DNA of 64,000 bases from Actinomadura bangladeshensis (GCF_004348335.1 NZ_SMJW01000009.1:1-64000); one strand, 5' to 3'; counted from the stretch's first letter, positions 10,969-20,724 are shown. Numbers and translations: made by a program. The notes: generated from the sequence alone by a model not told the origin.

Positions 10969-11767
10969 CGGCCTGGGCCTCCTGCGCGGCCTGCCCGCCC
11001 GGATCGCCCGGCCCGCCCGATTCGCCCTGAGCCTCGGCCTGCGCCGCGGCCTCCCGCTGCACGACGATCGCGCGGATCTCGTTCCAGGCGGCCTCGGCGG
11101 CGTGCTGCTCGGCCTCCTTCTTGCTGCGGCCCTCGCCCGACCCGTAGGTCTTGCCGCCGACCCGCACCGACGCGCGGAACGTCTTCTGGTGGTCGGGGCC
11201 GCTCTCGGCGACGTGGTACTCGGGGACGCCGAGCTCCTCCACCGCCGTGAGCTCCTGCAGCGAGGTCTTCCAGTCGAGCCCGGCGCCGAGCCCCGCCGAC
11301 CGGGTGATCAGCGAGTCGAACAGCCGGTGCACGAGCGCGGACGCCTCGTCCAGGCCGCGGTCCAGGTAGACGGCGCCGATCAGCGCCTCCAGGGTGTCGG
11401 CCAGTATCGAGGCCTTGTCGCGGCCGCCGGTGCCCTCCTCGCCGCGGCCGAGCCGGATGTGGGCGCCGACGCCGAGGCCGCGGGCGACGCCCGCGAGGGC
11501 GCGCATGTTCACCACGGCGGCGCGCAGCTTGGCGAGCTGCCCCTCGGGCAGGTCGGGGTGGCCCCGGAACAGGGTGTCGGTGACGACGAGCCCGAGCACC
11601 GAGTCGCCGAGGAACTCCAGGCGCTCGTTGGTGGGCAGGCCGCCGTTCTCGTAGGCGTAGGAACGGTGCGTCAGCGCCCGTTCGAGCAGGTCGCCGGTCA
11701 CTTCGACGCCGAGCGCCGCGGTCAGTTCCGCCGGGTCCGGCGTGGGTGCGCTCTTCTTGGCGCTCAC
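10961..11767 (-). CDS. rnc: Ribonuclease III
   Basis: Double-strand-specific endoribonuclease that processes rRNA precursors and structured mRNAs, 268 residues. The catalytic signature [12 protein letters not shown] is at residues 47-58, and the second acidic site lies in [19 protein letters not shown] double-stranded RNA-binding domain occupies about residues 165-240. The C-terminal tail is low-complexity and rich in Gln, Gly and Ala, which is unusual in length but common in high-GC relatives. The GTG at 11767 ([10 protein letters not shown]) was chosen because GAGGAGG lies about 6 bases upstream. Confidence 0.95.
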   Translation of the reverse strand: MSAKKSAPTPDPAELTAALGVEVTGDLLERALTHRSYAYENGGLPTNERLEFLGDSVLGLVVTDTLFRGHPDLPEGQLAKLRAAVVNMRALAGVARGLGVGAHIRLGRGEEGTGGRDKASILADTLEALIGAVYLDRGLDEASALVHRLFDSLITRSAGLGAGLDWKTSLQELTAVEELGVPEYHVAESGPDHQKTFRASVRVGGKTYGSGEGRSKKEAEQHAAEAAWNEIRAIVVQREAAAQAEAQGESGGPGDPGGQAAQEAQAGA

Positions 11768-12051
11768 GGGCCCTCCTCGCAGGCCGTGCACCGCGCATGG
11801 CGCGGTCGCTGGAGCGGCGCGCCGGCCGCAGCGGCCGGGACGGCGAGGACGCGCGGCGAGGAGGATGTCCGCGAAGACGAGGTGCGCGCCGGTCTGCTGA
11901 TCCCGGCGTGCACCACGGCTCCGGGCGCGGGCTCCGCGCCGGTCACCACGCCGACGTCGCGCGCCGGGGTGGTCGGGGTGGGAAGTCCGTCCCGCACCGT
12001 GGGGGGCGGGCCGCGCCGCGCGCGGATCCGCCCCCCAGGATGCGAGAAGAC

Positions 12052-12231
12052 TCAGGCCGACGGGGCGATGACCTGCCGCCGGTCGTAGGTGCCGCATGTC
12101 GCGCACGCGGTGTGCGGCAGCTTGTGGTCGCGGCACGTCGGGCACTCGACCAGGTTCGGCGCCGCGGTCTTCCACTGCGAGCGCCGGTGCCGCGTGTTGC
12201 TGCGCGACTTCTTCCGCTTGGGGACGGCCAC
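12052..12231 (-). CDS. rpmF: 50S ribosomal protein L32, zinc-binding form
   Basis: Ribosomal protein of the large subunit, 59 residues. It begins [20 protein letters not shown], and a zinc ribbon follows with two CxxC pairs (CPTC and CATC). This is the cysteine-containing form rather than the zinc-independent paralogue that many actinobacteria carry elsewhere. The GTG at 12231 is preceded by GGAGGG. It lies one base after the DUF177 gene, a pairing conserved in most bacteria. Confidence 0.96.
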   Translation of the reverse strand: MAVPKRKKSRSNTRHRRSQWKTAAPNLVECPTCRDHKLPHTACATCGTYDRRQVIAPSA

Positions 12232-12232
12232 G

Positions 12233-12877
12233 TCAGCCCTCCTGCTTTCCTTCTCGTCGGTCGGATCCACGGAAGCCGGAGCTTCCGTTCCCCCTTTCGG
12301 GGGAGTCCGGCGCCATGTCGCCGGCAAGGTCCCGCAGCGCCGCCCACCTGGGGTCGGCGACGTCGTGGTGGTGCCCGGGCTCGACGTCGGCGAGCCGCGC
12401 ACCGCAGTCCGGGCACAGGCCCGGGCAGTCGTCCCGGCACAGCGGGGACAGCGGCAGTGCGAGCAGCACCGCGTCCCGCAGGACCGGTTCGAGGTCGATG
12501 AGGTCGCCCTCGAGGCGGAGCTCGTCGTCGTCGGCGTTCCCGCCCGAGCGGGTGTCGTCGTAGACGAAGAGCTCCTGGAAGTCCGCCTCGAAGGTCGAGG
12601 CGATCGGGTCGAGGCAGCGGGAGCACTCCCCCCGGAGGGGGACCGTCGCCGTGCCGGTGACGAGCACCCCCTCGAGGACCGCTTCGAGCCGGAGGTCCAG
12701 CTCGATCGCGGCGCCTTCGGGGACGCCCACCATCTCGACGCCGAAGTTCTCCGGTGCCGGCACGGTCAGCCGCTCCTCCCGCGACGACCCGGGTTGCCTG
12801 CCCAGAGCTCGGGTGTCGAGCACGAGAGGGGCATTGGGATCGAGGCGAGTCAGCGGATTCCTGCTTCCGTGAGGCAT
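12233..12877 (-). CDS. DUF177/YceD family protein
   Basis: 214 residues. Family members are linked to 23S rRNA or ribosome biogenesis and almost always precede rpmF, as here. The core is recognisable from [19 protein letters not shown] and [10 protein letters not shown]. The C-terminal part contains the cysteine cluster [13 protein letters not shown], likely a metal site. The tail after about residue 180 is low-complexity. The ATG at 12877 starts [20 protein letters not shown], the normal N-terminus. Its molecular activity is not established. Confidence 0.88.
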   Translation of the reverse strand: MPHGSRNPLTRLDPNAPLVLDTRALGRQPGSSREERLTVPAPENFGVEMVGVPEGAAIELDLRLEAVLEGVLVTGTATVPLRGECSRCLDPIASTFEADFQELFVYDDTRSGGNADDDELRLEGDLIDLEPVLRDAVLLALPLSPLCRDDCPGLCPDCGARLADVEPGHHHDVADPRWAALRDLAGDMAPDSPERGNGSSGFRGSDRREGKQEG

Positions 12878-12951
12878 GGTGAACAGCGGCCGCCTGTGAT
12901 GGCCGATGTCCCAGGGTACCGCCCCCGGGGCACTGGCCCAACTCGCGGCGG

Positions 12952-13434
12952 TCAGCCCTGCTGCCGGAGTCGTTCGACCAGCCGGTCGTGGACGCTGTCG
13001 GGGACGAGCCCGGAGATGTCCCCGCCGAACTTCACGACCTCCTTCATGAGGCTGGACGACAGGAACGCGTACTCCGGGTTCGTCGCCATGAACAGCGTCT
13101 CCACCCCGGCTATCCGGTGGTTCATCTGGGCCATCTGCAGCTCGTACTCGTAGTCGCTGACGGCCCGCAGCCCCCGGACGATGACCGGGATGTCCTGTTC
13201 CTTGCAGTAGTCGACGGTGAGCCCGTAGAACTTGTCGACCTTGACGTTGCCGTACTCCCGCGTGACCTCCTCGATCATGTCGGCGCGCTCGTCCACGGTG
13301 AACAGGCTCTTCTTGTTCTTGTTGATCAGCACCGCGACGACCACCTCGTCGTACAGACGGGAGGCGCGGCTGATGATGTCGAGATGCCCGTTGGTGACGG
13401 GGTCGAACGATCCCGGACAGACGACACGGCGCAC
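12952..13434 (-). CDS. coaD: Phosphopantetheine adenylyltransferase CoaD
   Basis: Penultimate step of coenzyme A synthesis: transfer of AMP from ATP to 4'-phosphopantetheine. It has 160 residues, the standard length. The nucleotidyltransferase motif GSFDPVTNGH is at residues 8-17, and the second motif lies in AFLSSSLMKEV. The GTG at 13434 was selected because it places the first strand (MRRVVCPGSFD) at the expected position; an upstream start would add 17 non-homologous residues. A GAAGGGG element lies upstream. In related genomes coaD directly follows rsmD; here a PBP gene separates them. Confidence 0.95.
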   Translation of the reverse strand: MRRVVCPGSFDPVTNGHLDIISRASRLYDEVVVAVLINKNKKSLFTVDERADMIEEVTREYGNVKVDKFYGLTVDYCKEQDIPVIVRGLRAVSDYEYELQMAQMNHRIAGVETLFMATNPEYAFLSSSLMKEVVKFGGDISGLVPDSVHDRLVERLRQQG

Positions 13435-13554
13435 GACGCGAACCCCTTCGGTCCCGGTTTCTGACCTGCGGCGTGAACGTACCAAATCCCATTCGGCCCG
13501 GTTTCACCCGGGACCGGCACACCGTGACCCGGTCCGTTCCCGCCGGGTCCCGGT

Positions 13555-15012
13555 TCAGTCGCCCAGCGCGTCGATGATCTTCGCGGCGATCGGGCCGGAC
13601 TCGATGCCGTAGCCGGGCGCCTCGGTCATCACCGCGACCGCGTACTTCGGGTCGCTGCGCGGCCCGAAGCCGATGAACCAGCGGTCGTTGTAGGAGGCGC
13701 CCTCGACGTCGGCGGTCCCGGTCTTGCCGCCGAGGATGGAGGTGCCCCTCAGGGTCTTGCCCGTGCCCCGCTGGACGACGGCCTTCATCATGTCCCGCAT
13801 CTGCTTCGCCTGGTCGGCCGTCAGGGCGCGCGACATCCGCTTCGGCGCGATGGTGTCGACCGTGGAGCCGCTGGGGGCGCGCAGCTTCTCGACGAGGTGC
13901 GGCTGCATGACCTCGCCGTCGTTGAGGACGGCGCCGGCCACCATCGCCATCTGCAGCGGGGTCGCGACCGTGCTGCCCTGCCCGATGGAGCCGAGCGCGC
14001 TGAGCACCGGCTGGTCCGTCGTGGGGAACGAGCTGGCGGCGCTCAGCAGCCCGTCGGCGTACTCGATCCGGTCACCGAACCCGAAGGCGCCCGCCGCCTT
14101 GTGGACGGCGCCGTTGCCGGGCTCCTCCGCTCCCATGAAGGCGAAGGTCGTGTTGCAGGACTGCGCGTACGCCTCGATCAGCGGGATCTGGCCCAGGTCG
14201 CAGGAGCCGCCGATGTCGCCTGCGTCGTTGCTGATCGGCTGCCCGCCGCGCGGCGGCTGGTAGCTGCGCCCGGCCCTGACCCTCGTGCTCTCGCTCGCGC
14301 CGGCCTCCAGCGCCGACGCGGCGACGACGGTCTTGAACGTGGAGCCGGGCGGGAACAGCTCCCGGGTCGCCTTGTCGAGCAGCGGCTTGAGCTTCTCGGC
14401 GTTGAGCCGCTCGAAGGCGCGCTCCGCCTTGTCCCCGTCGAGCGTCGAGACGTCGTTCGGGTCGTAGGAGGGCGTCGACGCCATCACCAGCACCGCGCCG
14501 GTGTCCGCGTCCAGGACGACGGCCGCCGCGCGGCGCGCGCCCGCCGACCGCAGCGCCTTGTAGGCGACGCGCTGCGCCTTGACGTCGACGGTGGCCTCGA
14601 CCGTCCCGCCGGGGACGTGGTTGCCGATGATCTTGTCGACGAGGTTCCGGGTGGCGAGGCGGTCGTCGGTGCCGTCGAGGAAGTGGTTCTGGGCCTCCTC
14701 GATGCCGGTCTGGGAGAACACCGAGAAGTAGCCGGTGATCGGCGCGAACACCGGGCCGTCGGCGTAGTGGCGCTGGTAGCGGTCGCCGCCGGTCTTCTCC
14801 GACCAGGCGAGCCGCTCGCCGTCCGCGGTGATCGGCCCCCGGTCGATCTTGAAGCGGTCCTGCAGCCGGCGGGCGTTGAGGGAGTCGTCGCGCAGGTCCT
14901 GCGCCTCGAAGCCCTGGACATAGGTGATGTTCGCCATCAGCGCGACGGCCATCACCAGGGCGACGACCCAGGTACGTCCCACCGCGCGGTCGATCCCGGG
15001 CTTCATGGGCAT
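13555..15012 (-). CDS. Class B penicillin-binding protein (PbpA-like transpeptidase)
   Basis: Membrane-anchored peptidoglycan D,D-transpeptidase, 485 residues. An N-terminal hydrophobic segment (about residues 13-34) is followed by a short dimerisation region and the penicillin-binding domain. The three active-site motifs are present: SxxK in PPGSTFKTV (Ser about 224), SxN in QSCNTTF (about 284) and KTG in GGKTGTADVEG (about 427). The N-terminus (ALMANITYVQGF) resembles actinobacterial PbpA. The usual partner rodA/ftsW is not nearby. Its position between rsmD and coaD is unusual and suggests insertion of a paralogue into this conserved block. Confidence 0.9.
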   Translation of the reverse strand: MPMKPGIDRAVGRTWVVALVMAVALMANITYVQGFEAQDLRDDSLNARRLQDRFKIDRGPITADGERLAWSEKTGGDRYQRHYADGPVFAPITGYFSVFSQTGIEEAQNHFLDGTDDRLATRNLVDKIIGNHVPGGTVEATVDVKAQRVAYKALRSAGARRAAAVVLDADTGAVLVMASTPSYDPNDVSTLDGDKAERAFERLNAEKLKPLLDKATRELFPPGSTFKTVVAASALEAGASESTRVRAGRSYQPPRGGQPISNDAGDIGGSCDLGQIPLIEAYAQSCNTTFAFMGAEEPGNGAVHKAAGAFGFGDRIEYADGLLSAASSFPTTDQPVLSALGSIGQGSTVATPLQMAMVAGAVLNDGEVMQPHLVEKLRAPSGSTVDTIAPKRMSRALTADQAKQMRDMMKAVVQRGTGKTLRGTSILGGKTGTADVEGASYNDRWFIGFGPRSDPKYAVAVMTEAPGYGIESGPIAAKIIDALGD

Positions 15013-15036
15013 GCCTTTACCCGATCTCCTCCCGTG

Positions 15037-15603
15037 TCAACGGCCCTCCGCGCGGCCGTACCAGAAAATCGCCTCGCCGTAGCGGCGGTCGCGCTCGGCC
15101 TCGTAGCCGTCCGGCCAGCGCAGCGCGGGCCCGCGCGCGGCGCGCTCCACGACGACCAGCGCGTCCGGAGCCGCCCAGCCGTGGTCGCGGAGGTCCTCCA
15201 GCAGGCCGGTGACGGACGCGTCCGCGAGCGCGTACGGCGGGTCGGCGAAGATCAGGTCGTAGGGCTCGTCGGGCTTCCCGCGGACGAGCCGCTCCACCTT
15301 CTCCGGGGCCGGGACGGCGCCGGGCAGCCCGAGCGCCTCGGCGTTCTGCCGGATGACCCGGACCGCGCGCGGATGCGACTCGACGAGCAGCGCGTGCGCG
15401 GCGCCCCGGGACAGGGCCTCGAACCCGACCGCGCCCGATCCGGCGTACAGGTCGGCGACGCGGAGGCCGTCCAGTGGGCCGAGCAGGGCGAGGACGGTGG
15501 AGAACAGGCCCTCCCTGGCGCGGTCGCTGGTCGGTCGGGTGTCCCGGCCCGGCGGGGCGGCGAGCCGCCGCCCGCCCGCGCTGCCCGCGATGATCCGCGT
15601 CAT
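15037..15603 (-). CDS. rsmD: 16S rRNA (guanine966-N2)-methyltransferase RsmD
   Basis: SAM-dependent methyltransferase acting on helix 31 of 16S rRNA during small-subunit assembly, 188 residues. The SAM-binding motif VADLYAGSGAVGFEALSRG lies near residues 49-67, and the catalytic DPPY motif (FADPPY) near residue 120. Its ATG overlaps the recG stop (ATGA), so it is translated as the second gene of the recG-rsmD unit. Confidence 0.94.
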   Translation of the reverse strand: MTRIIAGSAGGRRLAAPPGRDTRPTSDRAREGLFSTVLALLGPLDGLRVADLYAGSGAVGFEALSRGAAHALLVESHPRAVRVIRQNAEALGLPGAVPAPEKVERLVRGKPDEPYDLIFADPPYALADASVTGLLEDLRDHGWAAPDALVVVERAARGPALRWPDGYEAERDRRYGEAIFWYGRAEGR

Positions 15604-17789
15604 GCCTTCTCCAGGAAGTCGGCGCGGTCCTCGTCCAGGAGCGAGGACAGGACGGTGGCGAGGCCCGGATGCTCCTTCAGGCCGGGGTCGGCCTCGACGA
15701 GCGCCGTCGCCTCCTCGCGGGCGTCGCGGATGACGTCCTCGTCCCGCTGGAGGGTGAGCAGGCGCAGGCTGGACGCCCGGCCGGCCTGCGCGGCGCCCAG
15801 CACGTCGCCCTCGCGGCGCTGCTCCAGGTCGAGGCGCGACAGCTTGAACCCGTCGGTGGTGGAGGCGACGGCGTCGAGCCGCTCGCGGGCCTTGCTGCCG
15901 GGTTCGGCGTCGGTCACGAGCAGGCAGAGGCCGTGCAGGGAGCCGCGTCCGACGCGCCCGCGCAACTGGTGGAGCTGGGACACGCCGAACCGGTCGGCGT
16001 CCATGATGACCATGACGGTGGCGTTGGGGACGTCCACGCCGACCTCGATGACCGTGGTGGCGAGCAGGACGTCCAGGTCCCGCTCGGTGAAGCGGCGCAT
16101 GACCGCGTCCTTCTCGTCGGGGTGCAGCTTGCCGTGCAGGACGCCGATGCGCAGGCCGGACAGGAGCTCCTCCAGCTTCGGCAGCACCTCCATGATGCCG
16201 AGCGGCGACCTGCGCTCCCCCTCCTCCGCGGCCACGGCGTCGCCCTCGTCGCCCTCCTGCTCGCCGATGCGCGGGCAGACGATGTAGACCTGCCGCCCCT
16301 TCCCGGCCTCCTCCTTGATGCGCTCCCAGATGCGCGCGAAGAACGCGGGCTTCTCGGGCGGCACCACGTGGGTCTGGATCTCCGACCGCCCCGCCGGGAG
16401 CTGCCCCAGGACCGACGTCTCCAGGTCGCCGAAGACGGTCATCGCGACCGTGCGCGGGATCGGCGTCGCCGTCATGACCAGCACGTGCGGGCGCCCGCCG
16501 CCGACCTTCTCGCGCAGCGCGTCCCGCTGCTCGACGCCGAAGCGGTGCTGCTCGTCCACGACGACGAGGCCGAGGTCGGCGAACTGGACGCTCTCCTGCA
16601 GCAGCGCGTGCGTGCCGACGACGATCCCGGCGGCGCCGGACGCCGCGTCCAGCAGCGCCTCCTTACGCGCCTTCGCGCCCTGCGACCCGGTCAGCAGCGC
16701 GACGCGGGTGGCGTGCTCCGCGCCGCCGATCTGCCCGCCCAGGGCGAGGTCGCCGAGCATCCCGCTGATCGACCGGTAGTGCTGCTGCGCGAGGACCTCG
16801 GTCGGCGCCAGCAGCGCCGCCTGCCCGCCCCCGTCCACGACCTGCAGCATCGCCCGCAACGCCACGATCGTCTTGCCGGCTCCGACATCGCCTTGGAGGA
16901 GGCGGTGCATGGGGTGCTCTCCGGCGAGGTCGGCGGCTATCTCGTCGCCGACCCGGCGCTGGCCCTCGGTGAGTTCGAAGGGGAGGCGCGCGTCGAACTC
17001 CGCCTGGAGGCCGCCGAACGCCGGGGGGCGCGGCTTGGCCGGGAGTGCCGCCGCGGCGAGGCGGCGCTGGGCCAGCGCGATCTGGACGACGAACGCCTCG
17101 TCCCACTTGAGGCGCTTCCTGGCGCGGCCGAGCTCGTCCCAGCTCGTCGGGCGGTGGATGCCCTCGTACGCCTCGCGCAGGCCGATGAGGCCGCGCCGCT
17201 TCAGGAGGGCCTCGGGGACCGGGTCGGCGGGCAGGTCCAGCTGCGCCAGGACGGTCTCGACGGACGTGCCGATCGTCTCGATGGGCAGCGCCTTCGTGGA
17301 CGGGTAGATCGGGATGATCTCGTCGGCCCACTCCTGCGCGGCCTGCTCGGCGCTCCGCTCGTGGACGACCTTGTACTGCGGGTGGGCGAGCTGCCGGACG
17401 ACGTTCCCGCTGCGCGGCCGGTAGGTGCTGATCTTGCCGGCGAACAGCCCGCGGGTGCCGGGCGACAGGTCCTTCTCGGCCCTGTAGGAGCCCTTGCGGC
17501 CGAAGAAGCTGAGCTTGAGCTGCCCCGTGCCGTCGGTGACGGTGATCTCCAGGACGTAGCCGGGGTTGCGCGTCAGGGTGCGGCCCTGGACCTTGACGAC
17601 CTCGGCCATGACCGTGACGTGCTCGCCGTCCTCCAGCCCGCTCAGCCGGGTCAGCTCGCCGCGGTGGGCGTAGCGGCGCGGGTAGTGGTGCAGCAGGTCG
17701 CCGACCGTGCGCAGGTCGAGGCCCTTCTCCAGGGCCTTGGCCGTCTTGTCGCCGAGGACCTTGCGCAACGGCTCGTCGAGATTCGCCAC
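15600..17789 (-). CDS. recG: ATP-dependent DNA helicase RecG
   Basis: Branch-migration helicase that regresses stalled replication forks, 729 residues. Order: wedge/OB domain (about residues 30-200), then superfamily 2 helicase domains. Walker A is GDVGAGKT (about 298), the DEAD-box variant DEQHRFG (about 411), and motif VI QLRGRVGRG (about 607). A low-complexity insertion near residues 510-530 (EQEGDEGDAVAAEEGERR) is not part of the conserved core. The GTG at 17789 (VANLDEPLRKVLG) matches the usual start; the ribosome site is weak. Confidence 0.95.
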   Translation of the reverse strand: MANLDEPLRKVLGDKTAKALEKGLDLRTVGDLLHHYPRRYAHRGELTRLSGLEDGEHVTVMAEVVKVQGRTLTRNPGYVLEITVTDGTGQLKLSFFGRKGSYRAEKDLSPGTRGLFAGKISTYRPRSGNVVRQLAHPQYKVVHERSAEQAAQEWADEIIPIYPSTKALPIETIGTSVETVLAQLDLPADPVPEALLKRRGLIGLREAYEGIHRPTSWDELGRARKRLKWDEAFVVQIALAQRRLAAAALPAKPRPPAFGGLQAEFDARLPFELTEGQRRVGDEIAADLAGEHPMHRLLQGDVGAGKTIVALRAMLQVVDGGGQAALLAPTEVLAQQHYRSISGMLGDLALGGQIGGAEHATRVALLTGSQGAKARKEALLDAASGAAGIVVGTHALLQESVQFADLGLVVVDEQHRFGVEQRDALREKVGGGRPHVLVMTATPIPRTVAMTVFGDLETSVLGQLPAGRSEIQTHVVPPEKPAFFARIWERIKEEAGKGRQVYIVCPRIGEQEGDEGDAVAAEEGERRSPLGIMEVLPKLEELLSGLRIGVLHGKLHPDEKDAVMRRFTERDLDVLLATTVIEVGVDVPNATVMVIMDADRFGVSQLHQLRGRVGRGSLHGLCLLVTDAEPGSKARERLDAVASTTDGFKLSRLDLEQRREGDVLGAAQAGRASSLRLLTLQRDEDVIRDAREEATALVEADPGLKEHPGLATVLSSLLDEDRADFLEKA

Positions 17790-17823
17790 GCACTCTTTTC
17801 TAGCCCATGGGGACGACGGGGCA

Positions 17824-19407
17824 TCACTCAACGCCGATGAGCAACGGATATCGTTCCTGGCCGCCGTCGTAGACGCCGACCTCCACATCGGGGTGGTCCC
17901 GGCGGAGGTGCTCTTCGAGGGCCTCTGCAAGGCCGGCCGGGGCGTGGGCGCCGGCGATCAGCGTGACGAGCTCGCCGCCGCCCGACAGCATCCGGTCCAG
18001 GACACCGCGGGCCACCTCCCCGACGTCGGCGCCGATCGTCGCGACGTCGCCCTCGATCAGGCCGAGGACGTCGCCCGGCTGGCACAGCCCGACGCTCGTC
18101 ACCGCCTCCTGCCCGGCGACCTCCAGATGGCCGAAGCGGGTCGCGCCGGCGGCCCGGGTCATCTCGATGACGTCCTCGCCGAAGCGGCGCAGCGGGTCGT
18201 GCACCGCCAGCGCCGCCATCCCCTGGACGGACGCCTTCGTCGGCACCACCGCGATCCGCGCGCCGGCGTCCCGTGCGCGCTCGGCGGCGGCCTCGGCGAG
18301 CGCCAGGACCTCGGGTTCGTTCGGCAGGACGGCCACCTCGTCGCCCGCCGCGAGGATCGCCTCCGCCAGCACGGCGAGCGGCGGCATCGCGCCCGGCTCC
18401 CGGCGGACGACCCGCGCGCCGCACCCCTCGAACAGCGCGGCCAGCCCGTCGGCGGCGGTCACGGCGATCACCGCGCGGCCCGTGTGCGGCGCGTGCGGCT
18501 CCCCCGGCTCCGCGTGCAGGTAGCCGACCCGGATCCGGTGCGGGCGCCCGGCCGCCATGCCCGCCTCGATCGCGGCCCCGGCGTCGTCCACGTGGACGTG
18601 GACGTTCCAGAGGCCGTCACCGCCCACCACGACGAGGGAGTCGCCGAGGGCGTCGAGCCTCGCGCGCAGGGCTGCGACGGCGTCGTCCGGCGCGTCCAGC
18701 AGGTACATGACCTCGAAGCCGGGGCCCCGCGGTTCCGCGCGGTCGGGGACGAGCGGCGCCGTCCCGGCGGCGCGGGCGGGCACCTCGTACCGCTCGGGAT
18801 ACTCCTCGGTGACCACGGCGGCCAGCGCGTCGAGGACCACGCACAGCCCGGCGGCGCCCGCGTCGACCACGCCGCTGCGGGCCAGCACGTCCAGCTGCCC
18901 GGTGGTCCGGCGCAGCGCCCGCCGGGCTCCTCCGGCGGCGGCCAGGCACGCCTCGGGGAGCCCGGGTCCGGTGCACGACGCGGCGGCCTCGGCGAGGACG
19001 CTCAGGATCGTCCCCTCCACAGGATGCTCCACGGCGCCGCGCGCCAGCCCGGACGCGTGCCCCAGGGCCCCCGCGAACACGGCGCCGCCGGGCGGCGACT
19101 CCAGCGGGCCGAGGACGTCCGCGAGGCCGCGGAGCACCTGGCTGAGGATCACGCCGGAGTTGCCCCGCGCGCCGAGCAGCGCGCCCCGCGCCAGCGCCCG
19201 CCACGTCTCGGCGAGGCCCGCGCCGCCCGGCAGCTCGTCCAGCGCGTCCGCCGCCGCGATCACCGTCATGTGCAGGTTGGTGCCGGTGTCCCCGTCCGGG
19301 ACGGGGAACACGTTGAGCGCGTCGATCTCGCTCCTGGTGCGGCCGAGTGCCTCCGCCGCCAGCCGGCACCAGCGGCGCACCGCCGCCGCGTCGAGCACCT
19401 CGCCCAA
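17824..19407 (-). CDS. DAK2/DhaL domain kinase-like protein
   Basis: 527 residues. The N-terminal DhaL-type nucleotide-binding domain carries DGDTGTN at residues 38-44 (Mg-ATP ligands) and GARGNSG at 79-85. The C-terminal half (about residues 200-527) is the DegV-associated DAK1_2-like region seen in fatty-acid kinase FakA. FakA-type proteins phosphorylate fatty acids held by DegV-like carriers, so a lipid-related kinase role is possible, but no degV-like gene is nearby. The position between rpmB (divergent) and recG is conserved in actinobacteria. Confidence 0.85.
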   Translation of the reverse strand: MGEVLDAAAVRRWCRLAAEALGRTRSEIDALNVFPVPDGDTGTNLHMTVIAAADALDELPGGAGLAETWRALARGALLGARGNSGVILSQVLRGLADVLGPLESPPGGAVFAGALGHASGLARGAVEHPVEGTILSVLAEAAASCTGPGLPEACLAAAGGARRALRRTTGQLDVLARSGVVDAGAAGLCVVLDALAAVVTEEYPERYEVPARAAGTAPLVPDRAEPRGPGFEVMYLLDAPDDAVAALRARLDALGDSLVVVGGDGLWNVHVHVDDAGAAIEAGMAAGRPHRIRVGYLHAEPGEPHAPHTGRAVIAVTAADGLAALFEGCGARVVRREPGAMPPLAVLAEAILAAGDEVAVLPNEPEVLALAEAAAERARDAGARIAVVPTKASVQGMAALAVHDPLRRFGEDVIEMTRAAGATRFGHLEVAGQEAVTSVGLCQPGDVLGLIEGDVATIGADVGEVARGVLDRMLSGGGELVTLIAGAHAPAGLAEALEEHLRRDHPDVEVGVYDGGQERYPLLIGVE

Positions 19408-19441
19408 GGACCCGCTCCCCTGCTCGTCCGGCCGCCGGCGA

Positions 19442-19497
19442 TTCGCCTACCGGCGGGCTGTCGGCTAGTCTGGTCCGCGCGCCTCTTTCCGAGGCGC
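19442..19497 (+). promoter_or_regulatory. Candidate rpmB promoter and leader hairpin
   Basis: TTCGCC (19442-19447) and TAGTCT (19466-19471), 18 bases apart, form a plausible -35/-10 pair. Immediately downstream GCGCCTC and GAGGCGC pair around a 5-base loop (19479-19497) in the untranslated leader. Found by eye. Confidence 0.4.
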
Positions 19498-19587
19498 CCA
19501 TTAGTGAGCACCCATGATGCCCGGCCCGCCCGTCGGCGGCACCGGGCGGCGCTCCGGCCAGAGCATCGACACCACTTGGAGTTTCCC

Positions 19588-19782
19588 GTGGCTTCCGTCT
19601 GCGACGTCTGCGGCAAGGGACCCGGTTTCGGCATGCGCGTCTCCCACTCGCACCGCCGCACCCCGCGCCGCTGGAACCCCAACATCCAGCGGGTGCGCGC
19701 CGTCGTGAACGGCAGCACCAAGCGCATCAACGCCTGCACGTCCTGCATCAAGGCCGGCAAGATCGTCAAGCCCACGGTCTGA
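19588..19782 (+). CDS. rpmB: 50S ribosomal protein L28, zinc-binding form
   Basis: Large-subunit ribosomal protein, 64 residues, complete. Two CxxC pairs (CDVCGKGP and CTSC) mark the zinc-ribbon form of bL28. The signature RVSHSHRRTPRRWNPNIQ is intact. The GTG start at 19588 follows TTGGAG by a normal distance. It is divergent from the DhaL-like kinase gene and ends in a strong hairpin shared with convergent thiD. Confidence 0.97.
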   Translation: MASVCDVCGKGPGFGMRVSHSHRRTPRRWNPNIQRVRAVVNGSTKRINACTSCIKAGKIVKPTV

Positions 19783-19818
19783 CCCGGTCCGGGCGGCGAG
19801 CCCGCCCGCGACCTTCAG

Positions 19819-19850
19819 AGTCGGCTCATCGGAACCTCGATGAGCCGACT
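19819..19850. terminator. Bidirectional terminator between rpmB and thiD
   Basis: A perfect 13-bp stem, AGTCGGCTCATCG paired with CGATGAGCCGACT, around a 6-base loop, followed by TTTCTC on the plus strand. It lies between convergent rpmB and thiD and can serve both. Confidence 0.85.
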
Positions 19851-19871
19851 TTCTCATGCCCGGAGGACGGG

Positions 19872-20684
19872 TCAGCGGCGGTATCGCCAGGCGTGGTCGA
19901 CCGGGCCGATGCCGGCGCCCAGCGGGAAGCCCGCCGCGATCGCGCCCGTCACGTACTCCTTGGCCTTCGCCACCGCCGCGGGGACGTCCTCGCCCAAGGC
20001 CAGGTTGGACGCGATCGCGGAGGCGAGGGTGCAGCCCGTGCCGTGGGTGTGGCGGTTGTCGTACCGGGGTGCGGTGAAGCGGTGCTCGTGCTCGCCGTCG
20101 AAGAGGAGGTCGGCGGGCTCGCCCGGCAGGTGGCCGCCCTTGATCAGGACCCATTCGGGGCCGAGCGCCTTGACGGCCTCGGCCGCCTCGCGCAGGCCGG
20201 ACTCGTCCACGACCTTGACGCCGGTCAGCTGCTCCACCTCGTAGAGGTTGGGGGTGACGACGGTCGCGGCCGGGAGCAGGGTCGCGCGGACGGCGTCGAC
20301 CGCGTCGGGGGCCAGCAGCGAGTCGCCGTGCTTGGAGACGCCCACCGGGTCGACGACGGCGGGCGCGTCGGAGGCCGCGATGGCCTCGGCGACGGTCTCG
20401 ACCAGCACCGTGGACGCCAGCATCCCCGTCTTGAGCGCGTGCACGCCGATGTCGGACAGGACGGAGTCGAGCTGCGCGCGCACCGCCTCGGGCGGCAGCT
20501 CCCAGTAGCCCTGGACGCCGAGGGAGTTCTGCGCGGTGACGGCGGCGATGACGCTCATGCCGTGGACGCCGTGGGCGAGCATGGTCTTCAGGTCCGCCTG
20601 GATGCCGGCACCGCCGCCGGAGTCCGAGCCCGCGATGGTGAGCACGAGCGGCGGGGTCTGGGGCGAGGACGGGGTACTCGGCAT
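19872..20684 (-). CDS. thiD: Hydroxymethylpyrimidine/phosphomethylpyrimidine kinase
   Basis: Ribokinase-fold kinase making HMP-pyrophosphate for thiamine synthesis, 270 residues. The substrate-binding N-terminus [13 protein letters not shown] is at residues 17-29, KTGMLAS in the middle, and the anion-hole and catalytic motif [13 protein letters not shown] near residue 220. The ATG at 20684 has GGTGGGCGG just upstream; an ATG four codons earlier is an alternative. It is close to thiL on the same strand, with one unrelated gene between them. Confidence 0.93.
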   Translation of the reverse strand: MPSTPSSPQTPPLVLTIAGSDSGGGAGIQADLKTMLAHGVHGMSVIAAVTAQNSLGVQGYWELPPEAVRAQLDSVLSDIGVHALKTGMLASTVLVETVAEAIAASDAPAVVDPVGVSKHGDSLLAPDAVDAVRATLLPAATVVTPNLYEVEQLTGVKVVDESGLREAAEAVKALGPEWVLIKGGHLPGEPADLLFDGEHEHRFTAPRYDNRHTHGTGCTLASAIASNLALGEDVPAAVAKAKEYVTGAIAAGFPLGAGIGPVDHAWRYRR

Positions 20685-20724
20685 ACCGCCCACCATAGGA
20701 CGCTCTGACCGGTTCGGCGATTCG

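Noticed and set aside
11768-12051. Possible 77-codon minus-strand gene between rnc and rpmF
   Set aside because: Composition is low-complexity, there is no ribosome site and no known family. It is treated as non-coding spacer.
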